A stretch of DNA of 50,513 nt from NCBI GenBank assembly GCA_018304295.1, contig JAGVWK010000008.1, positions 1-50,513 of the forward strand, written 5' to 3'. This document shows positions 47,634 through 50,513 of the stretch, piece after piece. Source of the stretch: Microcaldota archaeon. Its GTDB lineage: Archaea > Micrarchaeota > Micrarchaeia > Anstonellales > Anstonellaceae. Under the pieces are notes generated by a model. It worked only from the letters and a program-made list of their open reading frames with translations. It was not told where the DNA came from and did not search any database. Every line of letters begins with the position of its first letter. Position 1 is the stretch's first letter. A program made the position numbers and the translations under genes.

Positions 47634-49056
47634 CTGTTGTTCCGAAAACCATTTTTTCCAAATCCTTAATTTCAAAAAGCACGGTATCCACGCCAAGCGC
47701 GTCTTTTTTCCTGAAACTTTTTGCGAATAGCGCATATTTGCACTTGTATCCCTTGCTCCATTCTATTTTTGCGCATTTTTCCTTAAGCTTTCCAAGAAGT
47801 TCCTGCGCATCTACTTCTTGCGACCATTTGCATTCGCCAAACAACGCTTCTTTTTTTTCTTCATTAACGCCCACAACGTCTATTTCCATTGCCTTGCGCT
47901 TTCCATCTTCCCTATAAGCCCCCCACCACGTGCCAATTTTAGCATTTCCAATGGGGTTCTTCATGGAAATCAATTCCCTGCACACGGTTTCAAAGCGCTT
48001 TCCAACATAAGGGTTGAATTTCACGTCAAAGTTCTTTTTGAAGCCTCCGAATTCAAACGAATCAAGCTCCTGCCTGAGTGGGTAAACGAAATTGAACCAG
48101 AACAGAAAATAGTTGTCCTTGAGCTCATACCTTGTTATTTTTCCGCGTTCTTTCGCATTTATGGGGCAAATGGTCCGCACAAGGTCAAGCTCAATAAGTG
48201 TATCAAGGTATCTCACAAGGCTTGTCCGCTCAACCCCTATGGCAGTGGAAAGCTCATTTGGCGTTGTTCTTCCTGCAGCTATCTCTTTCATTAATGAGAA
48301 ATACGTTTTCGGCTCCCGAAGCTCCTCCTTTAGCAGTATCTCGGCTTCCGCATAAAGCATGCATCCGCGTGCGGCTATGGTTCCAACTGCATTCTCATAT
48401 GCACTCTTATTTGCATCAAGCTCCAAAATGTAAAGCGGTATCCCGCCAGAAATGGAGTAAAGTTCCACTAGCCGCTCAAATTGCATCTTTGGAAAAAATT
48501 TCACAAACTCGAAAAAACCCAAAGGCTCCAGCTTCCATTGTCCCGTCCTTCTCCCATACAGGGGGCTTTTTCTCCCAAGCACCTCCGTTTCCATTGCACC
48601 TATGCTTGAGCCGCACAGTATTATTGACAGCCCCTTTTCCTTAAGCGTCATGTCCCAATGCTTTTGCAAAATTGAAGGTACTGATTTGTTTGCATCCACC
48701 AAGTAAGGGAATTCGTCTATGGCAACTATTGTCCCCTCCAGCTGCTTCTTGCCCAAATACTCAAGCAACTGGCTGAAACTGCCCAAGGGGCTTATTTCAA
48801 GTGTGGAATCCCCGAAATGTCTTGCAAGCTCCATTGAAAATGAATTCACAATTTCTTTTTCAACTTCCTGCGTTGCAAGCAGATAAAGCGCCTTTTTGCC
48901 CTTAAAAAACTGCTTTATCATCTCTGACTTTCCAACCCTTCTTCTGCCGTAAAGCACTGCAAAAAAAGACTTTTTCCCAAACTGGTTTTCCAGAAACTCC
49001 AATTCTCTTTTTCTGTTTACAAAATGTATGAACTTGTTCATAATGTTCTTTTTCAT
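47617..49056 (-). CDS. Archaeal AAA ATPase with C-terminal DUF234/nuclease-like region
   Basis: FVNRKRELEFLENQF, LYGRRRVGKSEMIKQF, VAIDEFPYLVD, EIDVVGVNEEKKEALFGECKWS. Confidence 0.88.
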   Translation of the reverse strand: MKKNIMNKFIHFVNRKRELEFLENQFGKKSFFAVLYGRRRVGKSEMIKQFFKGKKALYLLATQEVEKEIVNSFSMELARHFGDSTLEISPLGSFSQLLEYLGKKQLEGTIVAIDEFPYLVDANKSVPSILQKHWDMTLKEKGLSIILCGSSIGAMETEVLGRKSPLYGRRTGQWKLEPLGFFEFVKFFPKMQFERLVELYSISGGIPLYILELDANKSAYENAVGTIAARGCMLYAEAEILLKEELREPKTYFSLMKEIAAGRTTPNELSTAIGVERTSLVRYLDTLIELDLVRTICPINAKERGKITRYELKDNYFLFWFNFVYPLRQELDSFEFGGFKKNFDVKFNPYVGKRFETVCRELISMKNPIGNAKIGTWWGAYREDGKRKAMEIDVVGVNEEKKEALFGECKWSQEVDAQELLGKLKEKCAKIEWSKGYKCKYALFAKSFRKKDALGVDTVLFEIKDLEKMVFGTTGAHGA

Positions 49057-49323
49057 ACAAATATTTATTAATCCCTCAGCCCTTTTCCCCAAACTCCAAA
49101 TGCTGCACAAAATTTTGGAAATCTTCGGAACTTTGGAAATTCTCAAATCAAGCGCACCTCCCAGCGCACCTCGCGCAATTCCCCGCCAGCGTGCAATCGC
49201 TCCACGCAATAACCTTATTTTTCTCTTTTTTTGCGCAATTAATGTGTTCTTTGGCTCATTTTCTTATGTTTTTTACTATTTTTTAACATCAATAATTATA
49301 TTCCAATAAAATACAACAATACC

Positions 49324-49345
49324 TTATATGTTGCCAAACATGTAA
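49324..49345. promoter_or_regulatory. Palindrome TTATATGTT-GCCA-AACATGTAA
   Basis: 8 of 9 arm positions pair; 47 bp upstream of the 49392 gene. Confidence 0.4.
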
Positions 49346-49391
49346 TTACAGATATACATAACTTGATAAAACACAACATGAGGTGAACACA

Positions 49392-49541
49392 ATGAGAAAA
49401 ACATGCGACTTCTGCGGCACGCACAAATTCCTCACCTGGCATGAAGAGCTTCAGATGCGCTATTGCCCCAAGTGCAAACCTGAAATGGAAAAAAAGCTCA
49501 AATATGAAAAACAATGGGGCAGCCTGCGCCCGCGCCTATAA
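49392..49541 (+). CDS. Small zinc-finger-like protein
   Basis: MRKTCDFCGTHKFLTWHEELQMRYCPKCKPEMEKKLKYEKQWGSLRPRL; aggtgaacaca SD. Confidence 0.6.
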   Translation: MRKTCDFCGTHKFLTWHEELQMRYCPKCKPEMEKKLKYEKQWGSLRPRL

Positions 49542-49562
49542 ACCGGAATATGCTGGCAACAA

Positions 49563-49627
49563 CCACTTGCCCTCCACAGCTGGAAAAAGTACACCCCTGT
49601 GCTTTTGTGGAGGGCAGTGGAATTTTT
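49563..49627 (+). terminator. GC-rich hairpin followed by T-run
   Basis: ccacttgccctccaca (49563-49578) pairs with tgtggagggcagtgg (49606-49620) with one bulge, then aattttt. Confidence 0.45.
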
Positions 49628-49749
49628 AACCCGTGGCGCGCAATATTCCAGTCTTCTTATTTTAACTTTTTTGCTCACTAGACTGAGCAAAAACTATTAA
49701 AAATGCTCAACAGAGTGAGTATTTTAAACTTTTCCGATAAAACAATGCC

Positions 49750-50513
49750 ATGGTTAGCAGGGAACTTTTGCAGGAAATACTCCAAAGCAGCAGGGAAGAC
49801 ATATCTAAGGCAGGAATAAAAGAAAGGGAAATTTCCATAGAGGATAACCATGCATCAGAGGCCGTATTGGCGAAAGGGGTACGCAGGTGCGGAAAAACTT
49901 TCCTGACATACGAGATTGCAAAAAAATATGACTGCCCTTACATAAACTTTGAGGACGAACGCCTGATTGGCTTTTCAGCGCCCGACTTTGCAAAGCTTCT
50001 TGAGGCAGCAGGCGGTATTTTCCCTGCCACGAAAATTTTTATTTTTGACGAAGTTCAAAATGCGCAGGCGTGGGAAAAATTCGTCGCAAGGCTATACGGA
50101 AAATGCAAATTCTACATAACCGGCTCTTCCTCATACTTCACCAAACACATTTCTCCTCTTACCGGAAGGCATGTTGAAAAGGATGTCCTTCCCCTATCTT
50201 TTCGCGAATATCTGTCTTTTCACTCTCATGGGGAGTTGCAATGGAAAACGTCGGAAATGCGCGACGAGCTTTTCGGGCATTTCTCCCGCTACTCCCAAAA
50301 TGGCGGTCTTCCAAAAGTGGCATTAAGCAATTCCACCGACCTATTAAAAGAATATTTCAGGGACATAGTTTCAAGGGACCTGATAAAACACTCCAAGGTT
50401 GACAGGGTTGATGCGCTTGAGCGCATGGCATATTACCTTCTTGGCAACGCAGGGGCAAAAACAAGCTATCGCTCCTTGGCAGAAAGCTGCGGCTTGCGCC
50501 ACGAGCTTACCGC
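49750..50513 (+). CDS. AAA ATPase, DUF4143-type (3'-truncated by window edge)
   Basis: VLAKGVRRCGKTFLTYEIAKKYDCPYINFEDERL, KIFIFDEVQNAQAWEKFVARLY, FYITGSSSYF, PLSFREYLSF; open to the window end. Confidence 0.88.
   Translation, partial: MVSRELLQEILQSSREDISKAGIKEREISIEDNHASEAVLAKGVRRCGKTFLTYEIAKKYDCPYINFEDERLIGFSAPDFAKLLEAAGGIFPATKIFIFDEVQNAQAWEKFVARLYGKCKFYITGSSSYFTKHISPLTGRHVEKDVLPLSFREYLSFHSHGELQWKTSEMRDELFGHFSRYSQNGGLPKVALSNSTDLLKEYFRDIVSRDLIKHSKVDRVDALERMAYYLLGNAGAKTSYRSLAESCGLRHELT

Overview
This is an archaeal chromosomal segment, probably from a DPANN-like lineage (inferred only from gene content, archaeal-type tRNA genes and gene style). It has dense, mostly operonic genes with GGTGAT-type Shine-Dalgarno sites. 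From left to right it contains: an A-type ATP synthase operon (atpC partial, atpF, atpA, atpB, atpD); a ferritin-like gene and small orphan genes; a HEPN/MNT toxin-antitoxin pair; an intron-containing tRNA-Gln; proS; a tRNA-Ile that appears to carry two introns; an ERCC4 nuclease followed by hicBA; a minus-strand aromatic amino acid supra-operon of about 16 kb (trpE, trpG, trpD, trpC-trpB fusion, trpA, DAHP synthase, aroB, aroD, aroE-aroK fusion, aroA, aroC, two pheA paralogs, aminotransferase) with a divergent ACT-domain regulator; ABC permease, TauE and a second hicBA; beta-CASP/MBL and pilin-like genes; smc (frameshifted); glnA with a divergent Lrp regulator; and two AAA ATPase genes at the right end. 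The strongest observations are: (1) a 195-bp in-frame insertion in the second pheA, made of stacked hairpins with terminal inverted repeats and a 5-bp target duplication, whose removal restores a normal chorismate mutase sequence, similar in behaviour to Rickettsia palindromic elements; (2) a tRNA-Ile(GAT) gene needing removal of two introns, one at a non-canonical position 9/10; (3) out-of-frame internal deletions in aroC and smc and an in-frame UAG in a conserved lipoprotein; (4) repeated duplication of gene 3' ends downstream of several genes, including one pair flanking a hicBA module. All calls come from reading the sequence; no database search was run.
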